Positions 23,801 through 37,020 of a stretch of 64,000 bases of DNA are shown piece by piece. How positions within the stretch are numbered: the first letter of the stretch is position 1; each line of letters begins with the position of its first letter. Below the pieces are notes generated by a model that did not search any database, was not told the origin of the DNA, and was given only the letters and a program-made list of their open reading frames with translations. A program made the position numbers and the translations under genes. This DNA comes from Botryotinia globosa (lineage: Eukaryota; Ascomycota; Leotiomycetes; Helotiales; Sclerotiniaceae): positions 372,001 through 436,000 of the forward strand of contig RCSZ01000019.1 of NCBI GenBank assembly GCA_014898425.1, read 5' to 3'.

Positions 23801-24969
23801 TTTCTGTGGCCCTCATGGAGACAGCTGCTAACAAAAATAAAACTGATGAAGTGGAAACGATTACTTCGCCTGGCGCTCAAGCATTGATAAATGGTCAGCA
23901 AAACAAGCCGACTTTGAATGATGCACAGAAGAAAGCGGCTAGTCTTGCTGATAAAATGACCCAAAGTCTGATGGAGGCAGAAATGGATGACGATGAGCCA
24001 CCTACAATCAAGCTTGGTGATGCATCCGTCGCTGCCCCATTCACCAGTAAACTGAGTAACGTCATTGCCATCCCCAACATCATTCGACAAGGTCGTTGTA
24101 CGCTCGTTGCAACTATTCAAATGTACAAAATTCTCGCTTTGAATTGTCTTATTAGCGCCTACAGTTTGAGTGTGTTGTATCTCGAAGGTATTAAATTTGG
24201 TGATGGTCAAGTGACAATTAGTGGAATGCTCATGAGTGTTTGCTTTTTGTCAATTTCCCGGGCTAAGTCCGTGGAAGGCCTATCTAAAGAAAGACCTCAG
24301 CCAAATATCTTCAACTTCTATATCATTGGATCTATCCTTGGACAATTTGCAGTTCATATCGTCACACTCATTTACATCGCTCGTTTCTGCGATAAGATTG
24401 CTCCGTAAGTTAAACCTTTCTCTCATTTTCACCCGCGCAACAAGTACTAATAATACCTTATCAGACGTGACCCAGACATTGATCTCGAAGGAGAATTCGC
24501 TCCATCCCTCCTAAACAGCGCCGTCTATCTTCTTCAACTGATTCAACAAATTTCCACATTTGCAATCAATTATCAAGGTCGTCCATTCCGTGAAGCCATT
24601 TCCGAAAACAAAGGAATGTACTACGGTATCATTGGTGTATCCGCAATTGCTTTCTCTTGCTCGACTGAATTCATCCCTGAGGTTAATGAGAAAATGAAAT
24701 TGGTCCCATTTTCATATGATTTCAAAGTAGTTATGACGACTACGATGATTGTGGATTATCTTGCTTGTTTTGTTATTGAAAAGGTGCTCAAAGCTCTTTT
24801 CAGTGATTACAAACCAAAGGATATCGCGATTCGAAGACCAGATCAACTTGCAAGGGAACAGAAGAGGATTGAAGATTTGAAGTTGGAGGCGATGAAAGCA
24901 GAGGAGGAAAAGGCTCAAAGGGAGATTGAGGAGTTGGAGAAAAAGATTAAGACGAAGGTTAGATCATGA
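20874..24969 (+). CDS. spf1: P5A-type ATPase, Spf1/Cod1 homologue
   Basis: Exons 20874-20928, 20982-21283, 21334-24404 and 24465-24969 give 1,310 residues. P5A ATPases sit in the ER membrane and remove mis-inserted or mistargeted transmembrane helices; loss upsets ER homeostasis, sterols and glycosylation. Seen here: the P5-type PPELPMELS motif in M4 near residue 455, the phosphorylation motif DKTGTLT at Asp 498, KGAPE in the nucleotide-binding domain, MITGDNPLTA and GDGTNDVGALKQ in the P domain, and the A-domain loop LSGESTPLLK. The N-terminus has hydrophobic segments (WPFAIIWPVFF). An acidic, low-complexity insert (EMDDDEPPT) lies at about residues 990-1010. The C-terminus is a charged helix (LARQEQKRIEDLK-like) ending KTKVRS. 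The first exon is only 55 nt, so the start is the least certain part. Confidence 0.94.
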
Positions 24970-26504
24970 ATATCATCAGTGGCAAAGTAGATATGGTACG
25001 CAGGTAGATTGTATATTATAGATCACTATTGACATTTTCATCATTCTATCCGTTTTGTTTTGATATTGTATATTTGATGGGTATTGATTCATTTGGATTC
25101 ACTTTGTAGTGATTTTCTCCGTGCTATGTAGCATCTTCTACACCTCGAATGTGATGAAAACTTTGAGTATATTCGTATATCACTTCCAAGATGCCGAAGT
25201 GAGCTTTCTTCCAAGAATGAAAGAGTCCGGAATCAGACCTGATGGCCTTCATCATGGGATGTTTAAACGTTGATAGATGGAGTCCAATATTTCCACGCAG
25301 GGGATTGGAGCTTTGTTCTAATTCAACTTGCTTACTTGCTCGTTCTCTCAGGTGATACAATGTATGCAACCCTGAAGCTGGAAGTATATATCACAACATC
25401 GTGGACTATAAGAGGACGAATGCTGTTTTTTTGGTAGTGGGGTGGCTTGGGCTGGCTGCACGCGGCATGAGTGAGTAGTAAGTAAGTCAAGGTTACTTAA
25501 TCACATCTCATATCATTTGTATTAAAGTTTTGTTCGTTTTCTGGGGTTCTACGTGTATGTGCGTCAATTGTTTCGTTCTTCTGATTTTCTATCTCTTGCA
25601 TGCAGGGGGAAAAGTCTTGAATATCGCATTTTAGAACGCCCAGTCGACTCTGATACTCGATCTTGATTCTTGCTGCGATGAATTTCGCGGACGACAGATC
25701 ATGAGGAGGAAATTTATATACAGTGCAGTGCATTCGTTCTTACGCTCGCTAAAATACAAAATTAATCTGCCGGGACTGGAAGGCTGCTCTACCCGCTCAC
25801 AACGCTGGAGAACTGTGAATCAAGGATGTCGGCGTTATCTCCGAATCACGTCTAGGAGCGGATGAGCGCGACCGAATTGGGAAATATGCTGTGTGATTAA
25901 TGCAAATACTGGGGAGGTGAAACATTGTGAAAACTGCTTGTACGGACGGAGGATGGATGGGTTTGTGTAAGGGGTACGTTCGCTCTTGGCTAGTTGGAAT
26001 TCTGTCGGATTGCTGCTGGGAATCATGTGTTAGGGAAGATAGGCTCTATTTTCCCTATTTTCCGCAATTGAGTTTCGTGCTTTTGTGGAGATGCTGATGT
26101 GCGAATGCAAAATGGTTATGATTGACAATCGACAGGCGCTGCGGATGGGAGGATCTAGATCCCTAACGTTCGTCTCAGGTGCCGATGAATAGCTCGAACG
26201 GTACTTGTTGAATTTCGGCAGTCAGGTATAGAGAAGATAATCGCCGATATATTTTACTTTCAATTGACATACATTCATTCACAGAGAAGTATGAGTTGGA
26301 GGATCAGTGCATGGCAGTTCAGGAAGATGGAAAGGCAAAATGGTCATGAACAGTTCAAATTTCATTCATAACTAATGCATACATACTCGATCGAGTACAT
26401 AAATATGGCATCTCTTCATCTAAACAAGCCAAATCATCGATGTCAATTACTGACACGCTAAACATCCGAATCATTCACGCCAATCACACCTCATGAATCA
26501 TCCC
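24970..26504. other. Convergent intergenic region, nothing recognised
   Basis: This holds the 3' flanks of the Spf1 gene and the SDR gene. A few short minus-strand ORFs of 63-81 codons lack protein character. No RNA gene or repeat was seen. Confidence 0.5.
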
Positions 26505-27536
26505 TTATGCACCCAAACCCAAAATTCGCTCCAAAATCTCATCGTCACTTGGTCCATCACCCTTGATAGCTGCAAAAGCTGGAACCAAGATACTCTGCTC
26601 GATCTCTGTGATACGTCCGTCAGATATGTAGAAGACATCTCCTTCTCTATCGGTTGTAGTCATCAAGAATGCTGCGCTTCTAGCTACGACATCACAAGAT
26701 TGCCCCTTGTGGGAGATGGCAGCCATGATACTATCGAGATCAGGCAAAAGATGGGTGGAAGTCCAGGATGGTGCGAGGGTGTTGACTCGAATGGGGAGTT
26801 TTGCTGCTTTGATGGTTCGTTGGATGGAGCGGCCGAAACCGAGGACTCCTGTTTTGGCTGCGGCTTTGGGGTTGTTAGTTTATTTTCCAATTTTGGAGGA
26901 TTGGGAGAAGGGGAAATTATCTTACAGTAATCTGCTGCTCTCAAAGGTTGTAATGCAGTACTCGATCCCATGAGGACGATGTTTCCTCCCTGGGCATTTT
27001 GCTTCAAATAGTGGATTGCTAAGCAAGAGGTGTTGACTACGCTCTTGAAGTTTACTTCCAAGACTTCATGGTCTGGTTCCTTGAGATCTCCATTCTCGTC
27101 AGTGTCGAGGGCGATATAGTTGCCTCGAGGACCGATTCCAGCGTTGGCGAATACATGGTCGATGTGGGAGAATTTCTCGACAGCGGCTTTGAAGAGAGCA
27201 GCGAGGGAAGACCAGATGGCTACGTTTGTTTGGACGAAGAGGAAGGAGTGGGAAGAGATTGGGGTAGGTGGAGGGTTGATGTCTGCGTTGACGACGGAGG
27301 CTCCGAGAGATAAGAGAAGCTCGACGGTTGCGAGACCAATTCCTGAGGAACCGCCTAGAATGAGGGGTTTTATGTGAGTATGAGGGGTTGTGAGGAGTAG
27401 ATGTAAGGTACACAGGTATGGGAACTCGTCTACGTGGTTTCTATGTATGATGAATGTAACGTAACGTACCTGTCACAATGACAACCTTGCCTTTAAGACT
27501 GGCTAAATCTTCGTTTTTGATAATGATTTCAGACAT
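26505..27536 (-). CDS. Short-chain dehydrogenase/reductase
   Basis: Reading leftward, the exons are 27536-27470, 27354-26926 and 26863-26505, giving 284 residues, typical of classical SDRs. The family catalyses NAD(P)-dependent oxidation or reduction of alcohols and ketones. The Rossmann glycine motif TGGSSGIG spans residues about 22-29 and crosses the first splice site. A conserved HVFANAGIG (NAG-type) motif follows. The catalytic Ser is near 153 (GSS), and the YxxxK pair is Tyr165 and Lys169 (YSAAK), split by the second intron. An Asp after beta-2 (NADI) suggests preference for NAD(H) over NADP(H) (inference). The substrate is unknown; 15-hydroxyprostaglandin-dehydrogenase-like SDRs have a similar plan. 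No neighbouring gene suggests a pathway. Confidence 0.9.
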
Positions 27537-28026
27537 GATGTATATATGTATGTATGCGATTGGTGTTGTTTCTTGTTCATGGTACAATATGGCAGATTCT
27601 GGTACAAAGGAACTATGGGAAAATCACAATTGATATGGCACGAAACCCTCAAGGACAATAGCAAGCTTAAACAACCCCTCAAAACTCAACATGGCAGCTG
27701 TTAGTGGGGCACTGGTCCCTTACTAGTATAGTAACACTGGTCTACTCCGTATACATTTGGCACATTATGCGGAACCTCGGGCTGGCCCTCTTGAGGAGGA
27801 TATAGCGCCGTAGGCTACGAATTAATAAACGAATTTTAGGATGGAGCGTATTAAGATTAGATTCATGGGCAAAGAAATCGTTCGAGCGAGGAAATTTGAA
27901 AACATGTGACTGAGATATCCGACTGGGAGAAAAAAGTTGGATTCTGAAGCTTCAGGCTTGTGCTAACCGACCCTGAACCAGGGACCGAATGAATTCCAAA
28001 ACAAATATCGCCGATATACATACATA

Positions 28027-28392
28027 CAGAAAAACTTGGCTATACCGGACTGAGATATACTGGAATCTTGGATATATTGGAATAATTTCCTTATTTGAAC
28101 ACTTTTTATATAATAATACCGGATTTTTTGGATATACCAATATATTAAACACTTTTTTTGTAAATCTAGTATAAATTTTGATAGTAAATCTAACTGAATA
28201 AGTTTTCTTTTTTGATTAATAAACATGATTCGCTTTAATCATATAATTTTTCCGAAAATATCGGGGTTTGGAACAGAAATCGAATATAAATTTTGATTAG
28301 AAAGCTTAAACCACCATTTTTTATATCGGAATCTTGGATATACCGGATTTGATTAGTCGAAAATCTCAGTCCGGTATAACCAAGTTCTTCTA
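28027..28392. mobile_element. MITE-like TIR element, about 366 bp
   Basis: Inverted ends share AACTTGGYTATACCGGACTG over about 28 bp, with a few transition mismatches. TA dinucleotides lie at both borders (28025-28026 and 28393-28394). Sub-terminal copies of GGAATCTTGGATATA and TGGATATACC-type strings are repeated inside. It has no coding capacity. The pattern is that of a non-autonomous, RIP-affected Tc1/mariner-pogo-class element. Confidence 0.65.
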
Positions 28393-28839
28393 TACATACC
28401 TATATGGAGCTTAGTTGCTTACATAGCGTAATAATATATTTCATATTAGAGTTCTAGGGCTCCACGCAAGTTGTGCGTGTTTTTCTATATCAATTGTGTG
28501 GAAAACCGTTGGATTTGCTGTTTGGAATTGTCGATCTTACTGTAAATGTGACTGCCGCTGCGAGGGACTCTGTGAACATGTATTCCACTTTTGTTAGGAT
28601 TAGACTTGGATGGGAGCTCTTATCAACGATCTTGAAAGGGAAACTTTAAGAACACAATCCCTGGTGTCGATGAAGATCATGAGCCATTTTTCCAATGGGA
28701 ACACATGGAAATGGTACTCAGCGTAATCTTGAGAGTTTTTCGCCCCGAATAAGCTTTAAGCGGAGGGGATATATATTTTGGTTAACTAATATTACATATT
28801 ATAATTTATTAACTAATATGCCTAAATATTATGATATAT

Positions 28840-29251
28840 AGTAAAACCTCTCTATAAGGATCCCCCCTATAAGGATAACCTCTATTATCCTTATTTTTTT
28901 TAGATTCCAATTTTTTTTAGATCTAAAAATGACCTATATCCTTAAAACCTCTTTATTAGAATATTCTTATATTTTCTAATTCTATAATTACATATATCCT
29001 TATTGAATTAATAAAATCATTAGGATTTAAACTATAATATAATATTATATAAAGAATTTAATTATATATTATAAAAATAAAAAAGATTCTGAAATTGTTA
29101 TAAAATTGTTACGGAATATAACCCAATTGAAATTAATCGAAAACAGATTACTATTATATTAGAATTAATCGGATACTTTTATATAAAGATATCTTTATAT
29201 ATTCTTAAAAAAACCCACAAAAACCGGTATCCTTATAGAGAGGTTTTACTA
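28840..29251. mobile_element. MITE-like TIR element, about 412 bp
   Basis: The perfect terminal inverted repeat starts AGTAAAACCTCTCTATAAGG at 28840, and its complement ends at 29251; the match extends over 27 bp including the flanking TATA. The TA target duplication is at 28838-28839 and 29252-29253. TATAAGGAT is repeated internally near the left end. AGT..ACCTCTCTATAA-type ends are common among pogo/Fot1-class elements (family knowledge, not searched). There is no transposase. Confidence 0.75.
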
Positions 29252-29886
29252 TATATACCTATCCCTAAAGTACACACTGTACATAAAAGTAGGAATCACA
29301 CCCCTACCAAGCTACCACACACTAAAGACCTCGGGAACTAAAGAAGCTCAGAACTTGGTCTCGGATCCACCATTAATCGAGCCGAGCGAGGGCGCTTAGA
29401 ATTCTTCACATGAACAATCCCAAAGAGGAATGACATGAACACCCGACGGTACCCATATGATTCGAGCCAGGAAGTCTCGAATTATGTCTTCTCGGGCACT
29501 TTACACCCTATCAGCATTCGATGCATGCGTAGGGAATATCCTAAAGTATCACGAAGGGGAGGGATCTGGAATGAGATTTTTTGATCATTATGATACATGG
29601 AGATATACCAAGACTGGGAAGGAAACTACAGTGCTAATAAGTAGATAACTACTGCACCGTACTTTATTTTCGTATTCGTGCGATTGGATTTCTAATATGC
29701 ATGCGTATACTTTCCATTCTTAGTAGCAGTATCAGTGGGGTTTTTTGCTGCAAGTTTTGTTTATCTTATCTTACGATTCTTACATACCTACCTACTTTGT
29801 GTGTTTGGTGTGATCAGTGAGCTGGTTCTTGAGATCAGCTGGTTGGCGAGAAATCGACGGAGTGTGACGAAAGCAGAAACGCAAAT

Positions 29887-31153
29887 ATGTCGAAGATCGC
29901 AGCGGATGGAGTCGCATTATTTTGGACCTCGATTTTGCTGCTGGCGTTGTGCTGGATCACTTTTTCCATGCGTGCGGGTGTGAGGCTGTGGAGGAAGATT
30001 TGGGGATTGGATGATATTGTTATGGCGATTGGTTTGGTATGGTTTTTGTGTTCCCTTTTTTGACTTCTTCATTAGGTGTGGTTTGGGGAGAGAATTTGAT
30101 GCTAACATGGCAATGGTTGAGTAGTTGCTATTTACTGTCACGAGTAGTCTGTGTATTGTATGCAGTTTCTATGGGAGTGGTCAGAAAGCTAAATACTTGA
30201 GCGCGTATGATATTGCAAGGGGGACTAAGGTATCTATTATCTTCCTGAGGATGAAGTTTCAAGGTTTATACCATACTGATAATCCCATAGCTCTTCTTCA
30301 TTGCCGAGTTTTTCTACGCTACTGGTGCTGTAGCTATCAAATGCAGTATTGCAGTAACTCTCCTCCGTATCGCTGATACCCGTCGTCGCTATGTTTATAC
30401 CGTCTGGGGTATTATGATTATGACCGCTATCTCTGCCCTTATTTTCATGATAGGCATTGCGAATATATGTCATCCGATCAATACGCTATGGGGGGAATCG
30501 GACGGAGTGTGTAATTTGCAACTGAACAGTGATGTCAGTTTGTTCTTTTCGGCCGTGGAAATCGCAACAGATTGGGCATTGGCGATTTTGCCTGCGGTAT
30601 TGTTGAGGAACATTCAGATGAAGAGTAGAGTTAAGGTCTCGGTGGCTTGTATTTTGGGATTGGCTGCTTTGTGAGTTTTCTTGGTTTCTTTGGTATTTTG
30701 AAGATGGCTTGAGACTAATTCATCTTCAGTGCAAGCTGTGCAACAATCGTTCGACTCCGCTACCTATCACTCTACAGCGATCCTACCGAGTTCATGTTCG
30801 GTACCGGTCGCATAGGACTCTGGTCCGTCATCGAGGAAGCAATGGGAATCTTCGCCGGATCTCTCCCTGCCCTTCGTCCTCTCTTATCCCTTCCCTTTCT
30901 CAATCTCAGCACTACTGGAAATTCCAACAATCCCACGTCAGGAAAGAATGGAAATGTACCGCGCACTCAACACGGTACAGGAAAGAGATCAGATATCAAT
31001 CTGGATACTTTCGTTCAATTAGGCGACTCGGATATAGAAAAAGATGACGGGGAAAGTCAAAAACATATTCTGAAAGAGACGAAGGTTACTGTGACAAGTG
31101 CTAATATGCACTCTGCGCCGGGAGAACGGGAACAAAGTCAAATCCTAGGGTGA
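29887..31153 (+). CDS. PTH11/rhodopsin-type seven-helix membrane protein
   Basis: Exons 29887-30036, 30125-30229, 30291-30670 and 30730-31153 give 352 residues. It belongs to the large fungal family of integral membrane proteins annotated as rhodopsin-domain or PTH11-like; some members act as receptors, but most are uncharacterised. About seven hydrophobic segments are visible, starting ALFWTSILLLALCWITF. Family-type features follow: GLDDIVMAIG after the first helix, FFYATGAVAIKCSIAVTLLRI, then the NICHPINTLW..CN stretch with paired cysteines, and the ATDWALAILPAVLL helix. The C-terminal 85 residues are soluble, polar and probably regulatory. There is no CFEM domain, and the N-terminus before helix 1 is very short (about 8 residues). 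The ligand is unknown. Confidence 0.85.
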
Positions 31154-32116
31154 AAAGGGCACAGAAATTCGCAGAGAAACATTCAATAGGGGACTACGCT
31201 ATACCGATCCGTTGTGCTCGAATGACGGAAATTCTCGGCTCGAGGTCAATTGATGAAGGGGCTTCCAAAAGGAGGAAAAATTATAGACAGAAAAGTATAC
31301 GAAGATTTTGTAAGACTTACGATATATGGATATGATACCAGGGTGAGATATCGCTGTTCAACTTACGATATGGAGTATGAACACGTATCAAGAATTACCC
31401 CCGCCGGCGTCACATCTTGGGGGTGTGAGAATATCTTGAGGAATTGGGTCAACACAGAACAGACAGGCTGGATAGCAGGAACACGTTCGGTTGGCCATTT
31501 AAGTTGGTTGAGGGAGTCGAATATTGATAGATCGAAATTATGTTTCCCCCTATATATGTATGTAAAGGGTTAAGGTTCTGAAACCTAGGTTGTCCAAATC
31601 CATTGGATGCATTCATATACGCCACAGATGATCTCACGTGGATTACATAATAGCTAGGTCAGTATATCATACTCATCAGTAGTACAGTCAGTCAATCACT
31701 TCCACATCTATCGCTGTCCACCTGCAAGACCATAAGCAAAAGTATATCTTCAAAGTCTGCATTCTCAAGTTCATGTTCATGGCTTCATATTGTATGTATT
31801 GCCAATCGATAAAATGGCTTTTCACTCACTCTTTTGCTGGCACGTGGACCACCCGTGGACATCATAAAACTTAAGCTCACCCGGCTCGGCTCACTGAGCA
31901 GGTGCTATCCACCGCCTATCTGCCAAGTAAAGAAATCCATGGCACAGAACGCGAATTAGCAAAACCAACAACTTCCAAGGTTCCGAGTAAACACATCAAT
32001 GCGATCAGTCATTTTTTCTTTCAAAGCAAATTGTTTCGACGACCTTTGATTGTCGTTCTTGGAAAGGAAATAGCAATTGAGACGGGAGCTATTGCAACTC
32101 ATTGCATTCATTCACA
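31154..32116. other. Intergenic, nothing recognised
   Basis: This holds the 3' flank of the membrane-protein gene and the promoter of the channel gene. ORFs at 31250 and 31902 (86-107 codons) have no recognisable character. Confidence 0.5.
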
Positions 32117-34362
32117 ATGGTTCAATGGAGAAAGCTCTTCGGTTTGGATGGAAGGTTTGTGAACCCCGCGATAGGTGATAGCTGGAGAGGAACGAGCTAT
32201 CACTCATGTGGATAACGCAATTGATACTGACACTTTGATGAATAGCGCAGATCAACATCTTTGGCGCGATGAAGCTCGTCGTCGTAAGTCTTCTTCTCCT
32301 TTGCTTGCATTCCCTAGAGTCGCATAACGGATTGCGCATTTGTACAAATCGCAACTCATAACTCACAACTCACAAAAACCAACAACTAACAACTCTCAGT
32401 TCTTCCCTCCTACCGCGAAGATGAACTACCCAGCGCCATTCCTCCTCTCGAAGTAACCAAAACTGCTCTTCGTCTTCGTTACCTCATTGAAGAAGCTGTA
32501 CCATGCGAACTCGAAGAAGCAAATATCGTATGCGCACATTCGAAAATCATAACTAGGAAGGTTATTGCAGCTGCAAAAGAGGCAGGAGGAAAGGATTATG
32601 GTGCTTGTGTGGTATATGCACTGTTGGTCTGTAAGAGATGGTTCAAGAAACAGGCCATGTTGGAACTTTGGGATGCGGATTTACACAATGTGAGAGCGGT
32701 GGCTTGTGAGGTTATTGCGAAACAATTGTGAGTTTTCTACTTCTGGGTCTTGAATTCGGAATCGGAATCGGAATCGGAATTGGAATGGGAAAGATCGAGA
32801 GAAGTAAGAGACTGACATATGGCTAGAATCGAAACGGAAGAAGATCAAGAGTATCTTTTACAAAATGTATTGTTGAAAAGATATTCGGTATTGGTCGATG
32901 GAGAGCAAACTGCACCTGCGAATGTTATCGAAAGAGCAGTAGATCTTCACGCTTTACGTGTTACTGGTTCTTCGGGATATCAGAAATGCGTCAATTATCT
33001 CTGGAGAGGATGGCTTGTACAAGATGAGAACGATCCTTCTCAATTCGTCGATTATAAGAAAAAGGACAATACATATTACTGGACTCATGTTGATCCAGAT
33101 CGCATGCGCGCACCCGTTTATCAAAATGCTACTCAGATCATCTTTTCATTGATCTATTTGGCTTTGTATACGGGTGCTATTAATACAGTCAATCCAAGTG
33201 GAGATTTGGATATCGTAGAAATTATCCTTTACATCTTCACAGCTGGTTTCATATGCGATGAGGCCAGCAAGTTTTGGAAGGTTGGAAGATATTATATTGG
33301 ATTCTGGAATGTCTTCAATGTCATCCTTTATGCCCTCCTAACGACAAGTTTGATTACGAGAATTATTGCTCTTGGTCACCCACTGCAAGATGATGATGGA
33401 AAAAGAGGAAAGTTCAACGAGCTTAGTTATAACTTCTTAGGTATGTTTAAATTTTCTTCAGTGGTTGAAAAATACTAACATGAATAGCTTTCTCTGCACC
33501 AATGTTCTGGATGAGATTATTACTCTACCTCGATTCCATTCGCTTCTTCGGAGCTATGCTTGTCGTTATCAAAGTAATGATGAAAGAATCTCTGATTTTC
33601 TTCGCCCTTTTATTTGTCATCATCATTGGTTTCTTACAAGCATTCATTGGTATGGACATGGCCGATTCTAACGTCGACTCTGCTACATTCATCCTTCAAG
33701 CAATGGCCAACGCTGTCATGCAATCACCAGATTTCTCCGGGTTTGACAACTTCGCTCCACCTTTCGGAATTATCCTCTATTATATCTTCACATTTCTCAT
33801 TATGGTAGTCCTTCTCAATATCCTCATTGCACTTTACAACTCTGCTTATGAGGATATTACGGATAATGCCATTGATGAATATATGGCACTCTTCTCTCAG
33901 AAGACCATGCAATTTGTCAGAGCCCCAGATGAGAATGTCTTTATCGCACCAACTAATCTTATCGAAATCTTCTTCCTCGTTCTTCCTTGCGAATGGTGGA
34001 TGCCAAGAAAACAATACGCTAAACTTAATGATTGTGTTATGGCAGTGATCTATTCACCATTGCTGTTAATAGCAGCTTGGTTTGAACAGAGAAGTGCGAT
34101 AAGAGTCAAGGGAAATAGACAAAGAGGTGATGACGATGATGATACAGTGGAGGAGTGGGAACAGTTGAATGGGGAAGTGGATTTCGAAGGGGAGGGCTGG
34201 GAAAAGAGAGTCAAGGGCGTTGTACCAAATGTGGAGAGTGATGAGGCGACTTGTGAAGTAAGAGAGTTGAGGAAGGAAGTTGGAGAGCTCAAGGAGTTGC
34301 TATTGAAGTTGGTGGGAGAGAAAGAGGGTGGAAGCGATAAAGGAAAGGGCAAGAAGAAGTAG
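32117..34362 (+). CDS. yvc1: Yvc1-type vacuolar TRP calcium channel
   Basis: Exons 32117-32154, 32246-32283, 32400-32727, 32827-33440 and 33488-34362 give 630 residues. Yvc1 channels release Ca2+ from the vacuole after osmotic or other stress. Residues about 30-200 form the cytosolic N-terminal region (ALRLRYLIEEAVPCELEEAN, then ACVVYALLVCKRWFKKQ). Several transmembrane helices follow (QIIFSLIYLALYTGAI, EIILYIFTAGFICDE, YYIGFWNVFNVILYALL). The pore-helix region SPDFSGFDNFAPPFG lies near 420-430, followed by the last helix FTFLIMVVLLNILIALYNSAYEDI. The family-typical stretch LIEIFFLVLPCEWW comes after it. The C-terminus has an acidic DDDDTVEEWEQ patch and a Glu/Lys-rich helix. The first two exons are only 38 nt each, so the extreme N-terminus is inferred. 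Confidence 0.92.
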
Positions 34363-35379
34363 ACGAAGTAGTTGTAATCAGGGGACAGTGTGGTATAAAG
34401 GGATGATTAGCTGCAGAGGACTACGAATATTCATCGTTGTTTATAAATGTGAAAAATTGCTTTGGGAGAGAGACGACGAATCATTGTCGGTAATGGATGG
34501 AAACAGTAGTAAGAAATCGAAAGCGGGAAGTGGAAATGAAGATATTACTGGGCGATTATAGGCGGAAAAGCAAGCGGTGTATTTAATGTCCTTTTTCTAT
34601 TGATACCAATATGAAATTTTAGTATTCCAGGTTGTGGGTAGTTAGATGTGATGGATGTCTAGTTGCTTGCTTGTTTACTTGTGCTTTTAATCGTGTATGT
34701 ATTTGACAAGCGAGAAAAATCGTGAAGAGATGAGAACCCGGAGCCAAATCCGAGCATAACTCCATTCGGTATCTTTTTCATATTCAAAATTTACTACAGC
34801 TAAATCTCATTTCAATATGTATTTCCCTTTCCATACCCTACTTTCCTCCTCCCAAGCTGACGCTCAAATCTCTCTCCCTCCCAAGCCACACCACCGCTCC
34901 TCCCGGTCCCGTAAAAACACCAACCTGGAATCCCCAAACTCCAAATCCATAGTTTGAAGATGTCACGCCATGTAACTTGTTCTCTCAAATTTGGTATTCA
35001 AAGTCATAGCCCATGTTAACGCAGCGCTCGATCCGATAGATTGATCGTCTTGCAGGAAATCATCAAGTCCCCATCAAAAACTTCTGCAACTATTCACAAT
35101 CTCATTTACTTCTCAAGCGGATCATTCATCGTAAGACGAGACAAAGTATATCAAGAGGTATAAACATAATTTCCAATCCACAGATCCAAACTCCAGTCCT
35201 ATATACATGATTCACTTTTATCTTCTACTCCTCCACTGATAATACCACCACCTTGGAAAATAATATGTATAAACACAAACAACTACTTATTCTGAGCACC
35301 GGTAATGATCTATGTGAGAATTACCCGCTGCGCTACAGCATACTGTGGTATCTTGAATGACAAAGAAAACGCGGCAGAT
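34363..35379. other. Convergent intergenic region, nothing recognised
   Basis: 3' flanks of the channel gene and sidA. No supported ORF, RNA gene or repeat was found. Confidence 0.55.

Positions 35380-37020
<1,641 letters not shown>

Larger units (their letters stand above)
27537..29886. other. Gene-free interval with two small TIR elements
   Basis: This interval holds the two MITE-like elements at 28027-28392 and 28840-29251, listed separately. The remainder is AT-rich and shows no convincing gene; the 63-codon ORF at 29457 has no recognisable character. Confidence 0.6.

Noticed and set aside
23599..24210. 203-codon minus-strand ORF inside the Spf1 gene
   Set aside because: It lies entirely opposite conserved ATPase sequence, so it is an antisense shadow.
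31249..32162. ORFs of 86-107 codons between the membrane-protein and channel genes
   Set aside because: No recognisable protein features, and no splice-linked exons could be assembled.
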